The notes beneath the pieces were generated by a model. It saw only the letters and a list, made by a program, of their open reading frames with translations. It had not been told where the DNA came from and ran no database searches. Made by a program: the position numbers and the translations under genes. A stretch of 8,992 nucleotides of DNA from CAWUIH01 sp963922495 (GTDB lineage: Bacteria; Pseudomonadota; Gammaproteobacteria; Coxiellales; Coxiellaceae). The stretch is taken from contig CAWUIH010000062.1 of NCBI GenBank assembly GCA_963922495.1, positions 1 through 8,992 of the forward strand, written 5' to 3'. Within the stretch, counting starts at the first letter, position 1. Each line of letters begins with the position of its first letter. Of this stretch, positions 1 through 6,459 are shown piece by piece.

Positions 1-3
1 TAA

Positions 4-285
4 TCACTGGTGCTGATCGCTTGCCATAAGGCATCGCCTAAGGGTGCGAGCTGTTTTGCCTGTCACACCATGGGGCGAATGACCTCGTGTGTTCGCATAT
101 TTTATTTTCCAATGACTGAAGGTCTTCGGGTGAATCTGATGCTGATCGCAAAAGGCAGCGCTACTGAGCCCACTTTGTTGCCACAAGGCGACTAAGCGCG
201 CTTGTTCCGCAGCCGGGGTCGGTTTTCTTCGCGATGCAGTCGAGGTTGCGCCAGGTGGGAGCACAACCACTTTTTTGAAATTCAT
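4..285 (-). CDS. tnpA: IS66-family accessory protein TnpA (Orf1)
   Basis: This 93-residue protein has the helix-turn-helix pattern of IS66 TnpA/Orf1: a basic N-terminus, then around residues 26-65 a segment of the type 'AeqarLvalWqqSGLSsaaFC..hqihpkTFshWK'. TnpA proteins are accessory DNA-binding factors encoded ahead of tnpB and the tnpC transposase. The ATG at 285 is preceded by a strong ribosome-binding site (AGAAGGAG, about 8 bases upstream), which fixes the start. The tail after residue 65 (Asn-Thr-Arg-Gly-His and onward) does not resemble the usual TnpA ending. It may be a lineage variant or the result of a late frameshift, so the gene may be slightly damaged. The family call is firm; intactness is not. 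Confidence 0.75.
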   Translation of the reverse strand: MNFKKVVVLPPGATSTASRRKPTPAAEQARLVALWQQSGLSSAAFCDQHQIHPKTFSHWKIKYANTRGHSPHGVTGKTARTLRRCLMASDQHQ

Positions 286-363
286 ACCCTATCTCCTTCT
301 GATCATTCACAAGCACTCATGATAAAAATAATTTTATCCCATGTAAGGGGGAGATTCTCGAGG

Positions 364-369
364 GCTTAC
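364..369 (-). repeat. IS66 terminal inverted-repeat tip
   Basis: The sequence gcttac on the plus strand is GTAAGC on the strand carrying tnpA, matching the known outer bases of IS66-family terminal repeats. It lies about 80 bases upstream of the tnpA start, a sensible distance. The matching repeat at the other end is outside the window. Confidence 0.55.
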
Positions 370-712
370 GTAGTTCGTAACACGGATAGATGTATTTATC
401 GGCATGAGTCACACTCCTGGTAATAACATATCTAGTTGGTAACCGCATCCTCAGCGCTGTCGACGCGAAAACTATTGTCACTGCACCCTCGGATACCTGC
501 ATTGATTTTCTAACGTGTCGAATTTTGTTGATCACTTTGATCGTAGATTGTCCGATCCCTCATGTAAAGCAGGAACAGCACTATCACAATACTTAATATC
601 TGTTTAATAACCCTCACGTACAAACGCATCGCCTAACGAACGGTGATGGATCTTCCTGGCCTGCCAAAAAAGGGGGGGATAATATTGGCTATAATGGTCA
701 TGTACACAGAGA
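370..712. other. Gene-poor spacer between two IS remnants
   Basis: I see no convincing gene in these 343 bases. The longest open frame is on the minus strand. It starts at 535, runs through most of this stretch and ends inside the IS66 end at 317. It has no clear ribosome-binding site and no recognisable protein pattern, though it could be debris of a gene disrupted by the IS66 insertion. A run of six A followed by seven G lies at 666-678, and an isolated TATAAT hexamer lies at 690-695 without a matching -35 box. The stretch is probably decayed intergenic or mobile-element DNA. Confidence 0.4.
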
Positions 713-976
713 TCTGGCACTTTGTGTGGGCAAACTAAGCTCTCTAAGCGTGGCAATGCTAGATTACGCCAGTCGCTATGGATGGCTGCTCAAATTGCCG
801 TTCAGCAGCGTGAAAATAGTTTCCGTAATAAATTTAAAGCTTATATAAAAGCGCATGGAGAAGATCCTGATACTAAAAGAAAAGCTTACACAGCTGTTGC
901 AATCAAAATGGCACGTGTTGTCCATGCGGTTGTAAAGCAGCAAACCGATTATCGTGGCTATTATGAAAGTCATTGA
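713..976 (+). pseudogene. IS110-family transposase, C-terminal fragment
   Basis: The frame reads from Ser-Gly-Thr at 713 to a stop at 974-976, about 87 residues. It matches the conserved C-terminal Transposase_20 region of IS110/IS1111 (DEDD) transposases: the 'SGT..GqTkLSKRGNarLRqsLwmAA' block, then 'F+.ky..Y..ahGedp..kkkAytAvAiKmarVvhavv'. Full transposases are about 320-400 residues, so only the last quarter remains. In the same frame a stop codon lies at 692-694, and upstream sequence shows no transposase similarity. The DEDD catalytic domain is therefore missing and the fragment cannot transpose. A TTG at 722 could serve as a start, but there is no reason to think it is used. Confidence 0.8.
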
Positions 977-1359
977 TAACCCAGCAAAATAGCGCATGCT
1001 GTAGTGCGGTGGAGGCAGTAATGACCTCATAGATTATGTTGGCGCGTTCTGTTGGGATTTTGATTTTATTTTAAGTGCGGTAAAGGCTATTTGTGATAGA
1101 CCTTATGTTAACTATGGTAAAAGCAAATCCTTTCTGAGAGCAGAACATGTTGGAGTTATTTGACTTTATTAGTCATTTAAAAAAATGCTAGATTAGCATA
1201 GGGGTTGGTTTGCCCTGAAAATATTCTTGACAGATAAGTTAGTACGTTATCCATGTTAAATTTAGATGCGTTTACTCTGTTCATATTATAAAATATTCTT
1301 TGGCCTTTATGGGCAAATGATATGGAAGAGAACAAAATCTTTTCAGCAGTTTCAATCAC
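977..1359. other. Spacer after the IS110 fragment; no supported gene
   Basis: No gene can be supported here. A plus-strand frame is open for 52 codons (1005-1160, stop at 1161-1163) and reads like protein (Asn-Asp-Leu-Ile-Asp-Tyr near the start, Tyr-Gly-Lys-Ser-Lys-Ser-Phe-Leu near the end). It has no ATG, GTG or TTG in frame, so at most it is a remnant. A minus-strand frame of 60 residues (1359-1177) lacks a recognisable pattern. The first part probably still belongs to the IS110 element's 3' flank. A perfect TTGACA lies at 1227-1232 but has no good -10 partner. Confidence 0.4.
1180..1199 (-). terminator. Weak terminator-like hairpin (minus strand)
   Basis: On the minus strand the bases ATGCTA-ATC-TAGCAT (1199-1185) form a perfect 6-bp stem with a 3-base loop, followed by a run of T. 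This has the form of a rho-independent terminator, but the stem is short and AT-rich. No supported minus-strand gene ends here, so it may be chance. Confidence 0.25.
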
Positions 1360-1388
1360 TTGTGTTTTATATCTGGTTAGGGTATTGT
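1360..1388 (+). promoter_or_regulatory. Candidate promoter of the small protein-rSAM-ATP-grasp operon
   Basis: TTGTGT at 1360-1365 and TATTGT at 1383-1388 are separated by exactly 17 bases and resemble sigma-70 -35 and -10 boxes (3/6 and 4/6 matches). They lie about 60 bases upstream of the first start codon of the operon at 1451. The -10 box overlaps the left arm of the long inverted repeat at 1382-1433, so a repressor bound there could block transcription. The assignment rests on hexamers and spacing only. Confidence 0.35.
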
Positions 1389-1433
1389 TGTGCTCAGGAA
1401 ATTAAATTACGATTACTATCGTAGCAACAATAC
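1382..1433 (+). promoter_or_regulatory. Nested inverted repeat in the operon leader
   Basis: Two nested perfect dyads are visible. The outer arms are GTATTGTTG (1382-1390) and CAACAATAC (1425-1433), 9 bp. The inner hairpin is TACGAT-TACT-ATCGTA (1408-1423), a 6-bp stem with a 4-base loop. The inner hairpin abuts the right outer arm (one base between them), while 17 bases separate it from the left arm. The structure ends five bases before the ribosome-binding site GAGGTG (1439-1444). It could be a DNA operator overlapping the promoter, or a leader-RNA structure controlling translation of the first gene. Confidence 0.5.
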
Positions 1434-1450
1434 TTCTAGAGGTGACGATT

Positions 1451-1669
1451 ATGGGAATTAGAAAATTTGGTTCAAAAAATATTGGTCCACAACATGTATT
1501 TGCTGTTTCTAAACTCAATCAAATGGGCGTTCTTCCAAAAAAAGGAATGTATGATACCATCCTAAAAGATATCTTATCTGTTATTGGTAACGATGCCATC
1601 GAAAATCTAGGAAAATCATTACTAGAAGACCAAACAAAATTTATCGATTCTCCAATACAAGCATCCTAA
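1451..1669 (+). CDS. Small protein, candidate modified-peptide precursor or carrier
   Basis: This 72-residue protein is not recognised. It begins Met-Gly-Ile-Arg-Lys-Phe-Gly, has a middle segment likely to form an amphipathic helix (about residues 34-61, Asp-Thr-Ile-Leu-Lys-Asp-Ile-Leu onward), and ends Ser-Pro-Ile-Gln-Ala-Ser. It has no Cys or Trp, a single Tyr (34), and several Asp/Glu in the C-terminal half. There is no signal peptide or membrane segment. The ATG at 1451 is chosen because GAGGTG (1439-1444) lies 6 bases upstream; an upstream in-frame GTG at 1442 sits inside that site. The next gene, a radical SAM enzyme, starts 9 bases after its stop, followed by an ATP-grasp enzyme. A short protein leading such a pair is typical of a RiPP precursor or a peptide carrier, so this is the probable substrate. 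That role is inferred from context only. Confidence 0.7.
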   Translation: MGIRKFGSKNIGPQHVFAVSKLNQMGVLPKKGMYDTILKDILSVIGNDAIENLGKSLLEDQTKFIDSPIQAS

Positions 1670-1671
1670 GG
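1667..1671 (+). promoter_or_regulatory. Ribosome-binding site supporting a TTG start
   Basis: TAAGG at 1667-1671 overlaps the stop codon of the small-protein gene and lies 7 bases before the TTG at 1679. This supports a coupled TTG start for the radical SAM gene. A rival site, AAAGGA at 1695-1700, lies 8 bases before another in-frame TTG at 1709. No in-frame ATG occurs before residue 53, so a non-ATG start is required if the N-terminal region is translated. Confidence 0.5.
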
Positions 1672-1678
1672 CTTTTAA

Positions 1679-2854
1679 TTGTTCTCTAATTTGAAAAGGA
1701 ACTTTCCATTGCGCAATAATTTTTATGATTCAGAGTTAAATCTAGTATCAACCATAGATAAATTCTCGAAAGAAACGATATTGGAAATTAAAATTCAAAT
1801 TCTTATTTATGGTATTGTGATCACAAACGAAGCAATGTCTGTCATTACTGCTACAAAAAAAATTCCTCAGAGCGTACGTTCAGGAGCTTCTAATGGCTTG
1901 GATATAGTGTTGCCTTCGGGTGTATGGGTTAATGCGCCAGTGAGTAGAAAATCCAGTGATGATTCCGCTCTCATATTAGACTTTAAACGTAATACATTTT
2001 GCTTAGAAAAGCGTATTTCATCAATAAAACGAGATATTCCTGTTGCTGTGGTCCCGCGTCCTGATTATTACGGTGTAACCACAACTTCGAATATCCCAAT
2101 GAATCAAATTGGTCAGATTTTCGCTGATAGAATCGGATTCGGTCTCATCAACAATTGCTATTTTTGGAAGAAAGAACGTCGTTGTGCTTTCTGTTCAATT
2201 GGTGTTAACGTAGAAAATGAAATTCACACAAAGAGAACGGACGATATTATCGAAACTCTCTTGGAAGCTTTGAGAGATAATACACTACCTCCCAAACATA
2301 TTTTAATTAGCGGTGGCACTTTTCCACAAAATGGATGGAGTACAAAACCCTTTTCAGATCTGGCAAAACAAATTAGGCAACATACAGATATACCTATCTA
2401 TTTAATGGCGGTTCCACCAGTAGACCTCAGCGAGCTTAGTAAACTAAAAGAATCTGGTGTTAGTGAAATTGCCTTAAATATAGAAATATTCTCTCCTACT
2501 GTCGCGAAGAAAATCATCCCTGGTAAATTTAAAGAAGTTGGTGTTGCAAAATATCTAGATGCAATCAGAGAATCACGAAGATACTGGTCAGTGAATCAAG
2601 TGCGTTCATTACTCGTAGCAGGATTAGAAACAATGCAGAGTACCCTGGAGGGAGTTTCCACTATTTTAGACGCAGGCGCCACGCCTATTTTGTCCGCTTT
2701 TAGGCCTCTTAACGGCTCTATGCTTGCAAACCAAGAGACTAAGAAACCAGGATGGTTTTTAGAATTGTATTACTATGCTTCGGAACTTGCTAGTAATTAC
2801 GGCCTTACACTAGGCCCAGAATGTAATGCGTGTGCTGCTAACTGTATCGCCTAA
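1679..2854 (+). CDS. Radical SAM enzyme, unassigned subfamily
   Basis: The 391-residue protein carries an iron-sulfur cluster motif Cys160-x8-Cys169-x2-Cys172 (Cys-Ala-Phe-Cys), longer in its first spacing than the canonical CX3CX2C. It also has an Ile-Ser-Gly-Gly-Thr segment (210-214), placed like the SAM-binding GGE motif, and a TIM-barrel-like run to about residue 345. Such enzymes cleave S-adenosylmethionine to a 5'-deoxyadenosyl radical. About 155 residues precede the cluster, more than in minimal members. The C-terminus ends Gly-Pro-Glu-Cys-x2-Cys-x3-Cys (382, 385, 389), which could bind a second metal or close the active site; it recalls the 'GPxCxxCxxN' ending of some biotin-synthase-like radical SAM proteins. 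It follows the small protein by 9 bases and precedes the ATP-grasp gene by 9 bases, so all three are probably co-transcribed. The likely substrate is the small protein or something attached to it. Family membership is firm; the reaction is unknown. The TTG start is uncertain (1679 or 1709). Confidence 0.85.
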   Translation: MFSNLKRNFPLRNNFYDSELNLVSTIDKFSKETILEIKIQILIYGIVITNEAMSVITATKKIPQSVRSGASNGLDIVLPSGVWVNAPVSRKSSDDSALILDFKRNTFCLEKRISSIKRDIPVAVVPRPDYYGVTTTSNIPMNQIGQIFADRIGFGLINNCYFWKKERRCAFCSIGVNVENEIHTKRTDDIIETLLEALRDNTLPPKHILISGGTFPQNGWSTKPFSDLAKQIRQHTDIPIYLMAVPPVDLSELSKLKESGVSEIALNIEIFSPTVAKKIIPGKFKEVGVAKYLDAIRESRRYWSVNQVRSLLVAGLETMQSTLEGVSTILDAGATPILSAFRPLNGSMLANQETKKPGWFLELYYYASELASNYGLTLGPECNACAANCIA

Positions 2855-2863
2855 ATTTTTAAT

Positions 2864-4153
2864 ATGATTCGTGATATAACGTCTTTAGTGAAAGCTATAA
2901 AAAGACCTGAGTTTCGTCACCAAGAAAATCTATTTTGGTTAAGTCATAGAGCAGAAGATGCACTCATTCTCAACTTGTGCAGGCCTATTTCAGGAATTAT
3001 TGCTATCAGCTATTCCCAATTAATAAAAGAGTGGGAGTCTATGGGTTGCAATGTCTTATCGGATGAAAAATTAAATTTTTTGCGCAAAAAAACTTCTTCG
3101 AAAGATATCGCAAACTTATCCAGTGCTAATTCTTTCAAAACTCTAACTAGGAACACCGACGTATACACTTATATGTCATTCAATACTAATAATAACGCTC
3201 TTTCAAGCTATCAACCGAGCTCTCTAGTTAAGGTAGTTCAAAATTTAAATAATAAAAAATTTCAAAGAATAATGTTTAAAAAATGGCAGATTAATACACC
3301 TGAGTTCAGTACAGATTTCTTTCATCTGCAATCAAAACTACATAAAAATTACGATACTTTTATTGAAACTCCAATTATAGGCTCATTGGGAAATGGAGTA
3401 GTTAAATTTTCGGGGCGACCAAAAATTTCATCTACCTATCAAGAGAAAAAAGAAGAGCGTCTCTATAGCCCATATATTGAAGGTATTTCTGTGAATACAT
3501 TTGCCATCATTATAAAAGATACCTTGATTATGAGCTTCCCTTCTATACAAATATTGGGCAACCCCAGTTCGAATGCTGACACTGAGTTTACTTATTGTGG
3601 GAATGATTTCTCAGGTTTTTCAGACTTTGACTTGCAAGACCAAAAATCTTTAGGTCAATCCCTACTTAAACTCGGCGAATGCTTATCAGGTTATGGGTAT
3701 AGAGGCCCATTTGGCGCTGACTGGATTCTTGATGAACATGGGAAATGGTGGTTAATAGAAGTCAATCCAAGAATGCAGGGTTCAACACTTCCTCTAACAA
3801 TTTTTGAATTATATCGAGGTATCACTCCAACTTGTTTTTATTGGTTTGAACATATTGGATTAATTAAAAGTCCACTCAGAAAATCATACGTTTGTTCTGA
3901 TTTTTTAAGTCGCCGTATTTTGGGAGGACATGTCAAGTTTTATGCACCTTGTGATGTAATAAAATGGAATTCTAAAGATTTACAGATTAATACCAAACAT
4001 CATGGTCATCTATATGACTGCTATATGCCGATAGATGGAACAAGAATTCAAAAAGACTCACATATATTTAGTTTATTTTCTCCTTCAAGTGGATTCAGTA
4101 TGCAACGAAATCAACTACGAAAAGGATATTTTTCTATCGAATATAAATGGTAA
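2864..4153 (+). CDS. ATP-grasp ligase
   Basis: This 429-residue protein has the ATP-grasp fold. A glycine-rich loop, Gly-Ser-Leu-Gly-Asn-Gly, is at 173-178. A hinge-like Tyr-Ile-Glu-Gly-Ile-Ser at 204-209 should contact adenine. The metal-binding end is Gly-Ala-Asp-Trp-Ile-Leu-Asp (284-290) with Ile-Glu-Val-Asn-Pro-Arg at 298-303. The family joins a carboxylate to an amine (or similar nucleophile) through an acyl-phosphate. The Lys often found just before the glycine-rich loop (VVKP) is Glu-Thr-Pro here (168-170), a known kind of variation. It differs from the RimK/MvdD-type graspetide ligases in having a long N-terminal region (about 165 residues) and a roughly 100-residue C-terminal extension, and looks closer to carbamoyl-phosphate-synthetase/PylC-like enzymes. 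The ATG has no clear ribosome-binding site and lies 9 bases after the radical SAM stop, suggesting translational coupling. The substrate is unknown; the small protein or an amino acid is likely. Confidence 0.85.
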   Translation: MIRDITSLVKAIKRPEFRHQENLFWLSHRAEDALILNLCRPISGIIAISYSQLIKEWESMGCNVLSDEKLNFLRKKTSSKDIANLSSANSFKTLTRNTDVYTYMSFNTNNNALSSYQPSSLVKVVQNLNNKKFQRIMFKKWQINTPEFSTDFFHLQSKLHKNYDTFIETPIIGSLGNGVVKFSGRPKISSTYQEKKEERLYSPYIEGISVNTFAIIIKDTLIMSFPSIQILGNPSSNADTEFTYCGNDFSGFSDFDLQDQKSLGQSLLKLGECLSGYGYRGPFGADWILDEHGKWWLIEVNPRMQGSTLPLTIFELYRGITPTCFYWFEHIGLIKSPLRKSYVCSDFLSRRILGGHVKFYAPCDVIKWNSKDLQINTKHHGHLYDCYMPIDGTRIQKDSHIFSLFSPSSGFSMQRNQLRKGYFSIEYKW

Positions 4154-4159
4154 TTTTTG

Positions 4160-5161
4160 TTAATTTCTATCATGAGTTAGCCACTTTCTTAGTAAACGAG
4201 TCTCAGAAAATTGAGATAGCATTTTAATATTAATTTCTTTTATTAAATTTTTGGCTTCGCTGTGGACCCAATGGTAGGTTCTTTGCACGGTATCTATAAT
4301 TTGAGTAGGGAAAAACCCAGTACCATTTATTTTTGAAGTATCTAGATGATTTAATACGTATTGGTACTTGCCGCACCAAAAAGGAATTTCTTTCCATGGA
4401 GTTATCTTTTGATCTAGTAGGTAGTTAGTATCTAACCAATGAATATTTGACTGTGAATGCGTTATTTTGCGTATGAGTTTAATCAAGGTTCTAAACGTCA
4501 AAGTATATGGAGGATAAGATATATTGAATATGCCAGATATTGGCCGATCAATAGATTTCACTAACCAACGTGCAATATCTTGAGCATCAACTATCTGAAC
4601 AGGATGATTATTTAAAGTAGGAACAATAATATCATTCTGAGTAGAAAATTTTATTAACCAATAAGGAAGGCGCAATGTTGATTCGTTTTGACCTACAATA
4701 GCAGATGGTCTTATTATAAGATATTGATCAGGAAAGTGTAATTTTACAGCGTGTTCACAAGCTAACTTTCGTTCGCCAAAACTTTTCTGGCTATCAAGTA
4801 AAACTGTATTACTGTCTTCTTTAAGTAGAGACTCCCTATTTGATCGATACACCGAACATGATGAGACATAAATAAAGTATTTTGTTATCTTTCTGAGATT
4901 TTTACAGATTAAATTTTGATTTATAGGATCTTCACCAAAAGTATCTATTATGGCATCATATTTTTGGTGAATTAATTTATTCAAATCTTTATTCCTATCA
5001 CCGATAATATGAGTAAATTTAGCATTTTTGGCATAGGTTTTGAAAAATTCAGGATTTGTTTTCCCTCGATTAAATACCGTGACGTGATGATTATTATCTA
5101 TCAGAGACCTGACTATGTAACGACCTAAGAATCTGGCACCACCCAAAAGCAAAACGTTCAT
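4160..5161 (-). CDS. NAD(P)-dependent epimerase/reductase-like (extended SDR), catalytic Tyr replaced
   Basis: The protein (333 residues from the ATG at 5161) begins with a Rossmann dinucleotide-binding segment, Leu-Leu-Leu-Gly-Gly-Ala-Arg-Phe-Leu-Gly (residues 4-13). An Asn-Arg-Gly-Lys turn near 31-34 suggests NADP(H) binding. The Tyr-Val-Ser-Ser-Cys-Ser-Val-Tyr segment near 98-105 carries the catalytic Ser. The usual Tyr-x3-Lys is Phe128-Gly-Glu-Arg-Lys132, so the catalytic Tyr is missing although the surrounding 'GERK.ACE' block is conserved. The length is normal for this family (CSP41/isoflavone-reductase-like epimerases). An in-frame TTG at 5173 would add four residues but breaks the usual N-terminus. 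It converges on the ATP-grasp gene with a 6-base gap and is separated from the QueC-like gene by 119 bases. It may be an inactive sensor or scaffold, or use altered chemistry. Confidence 0.8.
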   Translation of the reverse strand: MNVLLLGGARFLGRYIVRSLIDNNHHVTVFNRGKTNPEFFKTYAKNAKFTHIIGDRNKDLNKLIHQKYDAIIDTFGEDPINQNLICKNLRKITKYFIYVSSCSVYRSNRESLLKEDSNTVLLDSQKSFGERKLACEHAVKLHFPDQYLIIRPSAIVGQNESTLRLPYWLIKFSTQNDIIVPTLNNHPVQIVDAQDIARWLVKSIDRPISGIFNISYPPYTLTFRTLIKLIRKITHSQSNIHWLDTNYLLDQKITPWKEIPFWCGKYQYVLNHLDTSKINGTGFFPTQIIDTVQRTYHWVHSEAKNLIKEINIKMLSQFSETRLLRKWLTHDRN

Positions 5162-5280
5162 TTTAACAAGCAAAAGTCTGAATCATAGTGATAAATTTTT
5201 ATTTAAATTTTAATATTATATTATATACTAAATTTAAAATATTTTCTCATAAGGTTTTCTTGGTCAGAAGCACAGAAAAG
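5162..5280 (-). promoter_or_regulatory. AT-rich gap, possible promoter of the epimerase-like gene
   Basis: The gap is very AT-rich. Read on the minus strand, perfect TATAAT hexamers occur at 5225-5220 and 5220-5215, about 55-60 bases before the ATG at 5161. No good -35 box lies 16-18 bases further upstream. It may be an independent promoter or only part of an operon leader. Confidence 0.25.
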
Positions 5281-6459
5281 TCATCTTTTATCATTGACAA
5301 ACTCTTGACACATATTAACTATATTCTGGATTTCTTCATGCGACAATATATTTGCATTACTTGAGTTTAAAGGATTTGTCTCAAAATCCACAATTACCTC
5401 GGGATACTGTGCTAAAAATAAACCATAGGTCATGCACTTATGGCAAGCACCACACCAACCCCCCCAAAAACAAGATGACAATCTATGGATAAAGGTTGGA
5501 TACTGTGTTGCTACTCGATCAACTATTGCGTATTTACTTAACCCAATAATAGGGGAGACAATATTAATCTGTTGGTTAAAAACTGATTTTAAAAACTGTA
5601 CTAAAAAGGGGTGTGCCATTTTGGAAGCCAATTCATTTCTACAAGTCTCAGGATATTTTTCACGATCAATCTTCACAGACTCTCTTTCCCAGCTTTCATA
5701 ATCGTTAGCAATGCCAATTGTAGCAGCATTTTCTTGGATACATAATACACTGGCTAAAATACTCAATAAGAGGTCACGCCCAAATGGAACCGCATTGGCT
5801 TCAGGCCAACTTGAATACTTACCTAAATTATATTTGATACCAAATCTACGTATTCCATGCCAATTTACCTTTACCTCGTGAAGTCGAAGTTTCAGTAATT
5901 GAGCAATAGCTTGTGAAGCGTTTCGTTCACTATCAGCATTATCAACGTTAATTCCAGTGACGTGAAGTAATTCTATCTCAAACCCTTTTTTCTGAAACTC
6001 AAGTATGGAAAGAAATGAGTCAATACCTCCTGAACACAGTTGTATGACTTTTTTGGGATTTAGGTTATTTTTATTTTTTGCGAATTTATTACCATTTCGA
6101 AATTCCAGAGAAAGTAAATTTTTTTTGAGTAATTCTAAATCCTTACTAACTGCTAATTGTCGTGCATCAGAAACTATTTGATACAATCTTGTAATTGCTT
6201 TTTTTGCAGAGGTAGTCAACTCTAATTCTGGAAGTTTAACGACCTTAGGGCTACATAACCCCACAAAATTTAATATTCCTCCAATGACTATGAGATGTAC
6301 CATTTCCAAGGTCAGCGTCGGAAAGGTGTCAGGTAAGTCAATATCACAACCACAGTCGAAGTTGATTTCTGGATCAGAAGAGACAACTGAGAAAGAGACT
6401 TTTTTGGTCTTGGCTACAACTTTGGATACTGATAATTTCAATAAATCATTATCGAGCAA
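5281..6459 (-). CDS. QueC-like PP-loop ATPase with N-terminal extension
   Basis: In this 392-residue protein, residues about 136-350 match QueC (7-cyano-7-deazaguanine synthase): PP-loop Ser-Gly-Gly-Ile-Asp-Ser (143-148), a Phe-Gly-Arg-Asp block (226-229) like QueC's Pro-Gly-Arg-Asn, and a zinc site Cys330-x5-Cys336-x2-Cys339-x2-Cys342. QueC uses ATP and ammonia to turn 7-carboxy-7-deazaguanine into preQ0. Housekeeping QueC is only about 230 residues. The extra first 130 residues, mostly beta and helix without a recognised motif, point to a divergent QueC-like family such as those in phage-defence systems (QatC of Qat; the QueC-like protein of type IV CBASS). None of the other Qat or CBASS partners is visible. 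The ATG at 6459 overlaps the end of the TPR gene by 11 bases, so the two are translationally coupled and likely cooperate. All catalytic motifs appear intact. Confidence 0.85.
   Translation of the reverse strand: MLDNDLLKLSVSKVVAKTKKVSFSVVSSDPEINFDCGCDIDLPDTFPTLTLEMVHLIVIGGILNFVGLCSPKVVKLPELELTTSAKKAITRLYQIVSDARQLAVSKDLELLKKNLLSLEFRNGNKFAKNKNNLNPKKVIQLCSGGIDSFLSILEFQKKGFEIELLHVTGINVDNADSERNASQAIAQLLKLRLHEVKVNWHGIRRFGIKYNLGKYSSWPEANAVPFGRDLLLSILASVLCIQENAATIGIANDYESWERESVKIDREKYPETCRNELASKMAHPFLVQFLKSVFNQQINIVSPIIGLSKYAIVDRVATQYPTFIHRLSSCFWGGWCGACHKCMTYGLFLAQYPEVIVDFETNPLNSSNANILSHEEIQNIVNMCQEFVNDKR

Larger units (their letters stand above)
1..369 (-). mobile_element. IS66-family insertion sequence, one end (partial)
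   Basis: The end of an IS66-type element enters from the left edge of the window. Read on the minus strand, the outer tip at 369-364 is GTAAGC, the usual first bases of IS66-family terminal inverted repeats. About 80 bases inside it the accessory gene tnpA begins, the normal order for this family. The rest (tnpB, tnpC and the other end) would lie to the left, outside the window. IS66 elements normally duplicate 8 bp, so 370-377 (gtagttcg) is the predicted target copy; it cannot be confirmed without the other end. The DNA here is richer in GC than the genes from 1451 onward. Confidence 0.7.

Noticed and set aside
317..535. 72-residue minus-strand frame near the IS66 end
   Set aside because: It crosses the predicted IS66 terminus, has no recognisable motif and no good ribosome-binding site.
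666..678. A6G7 homopolymer as a phase-variation tract
   Set aside because: It lies in no gene and next to no supported promoter, so there is nothing for it to switch.
776..1030. 84-residue frame on the minus strand opposite the IS110 fragment
   Set aside because: It is the reverse shadow of the transposase fragment, which has clear family motifs on the plus strand.
1177..1359. 60-residue minus-strand frame
   Set aside because: No ribosome-binding site or family pattern, and it ends inside the weak hairpin; probably chance in AT-rich DNA.
1679..2854. Radical SAM enzyme as QueE (7-carboxy-7-deazaguanine synthase) feeding the QueC-like enzyme
   Set aside because: It is much longer than QueE, has a different cluster spacing, and no QueD or GTP cyclohydrolase is present.
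5432..5701. 89-residue plus-strand frame
   Set aside because: It lies entirely inside the QueC-like gene on the opposite strand, covering its zinc-site codons.
5281..6459. Complete Qat or type IV CBASS defence system
   Set aside because: Only the QueC-like component is recognisable; no QatA/QatB/QatD, nucleotidyltransferase or TGT-like partner is seen.
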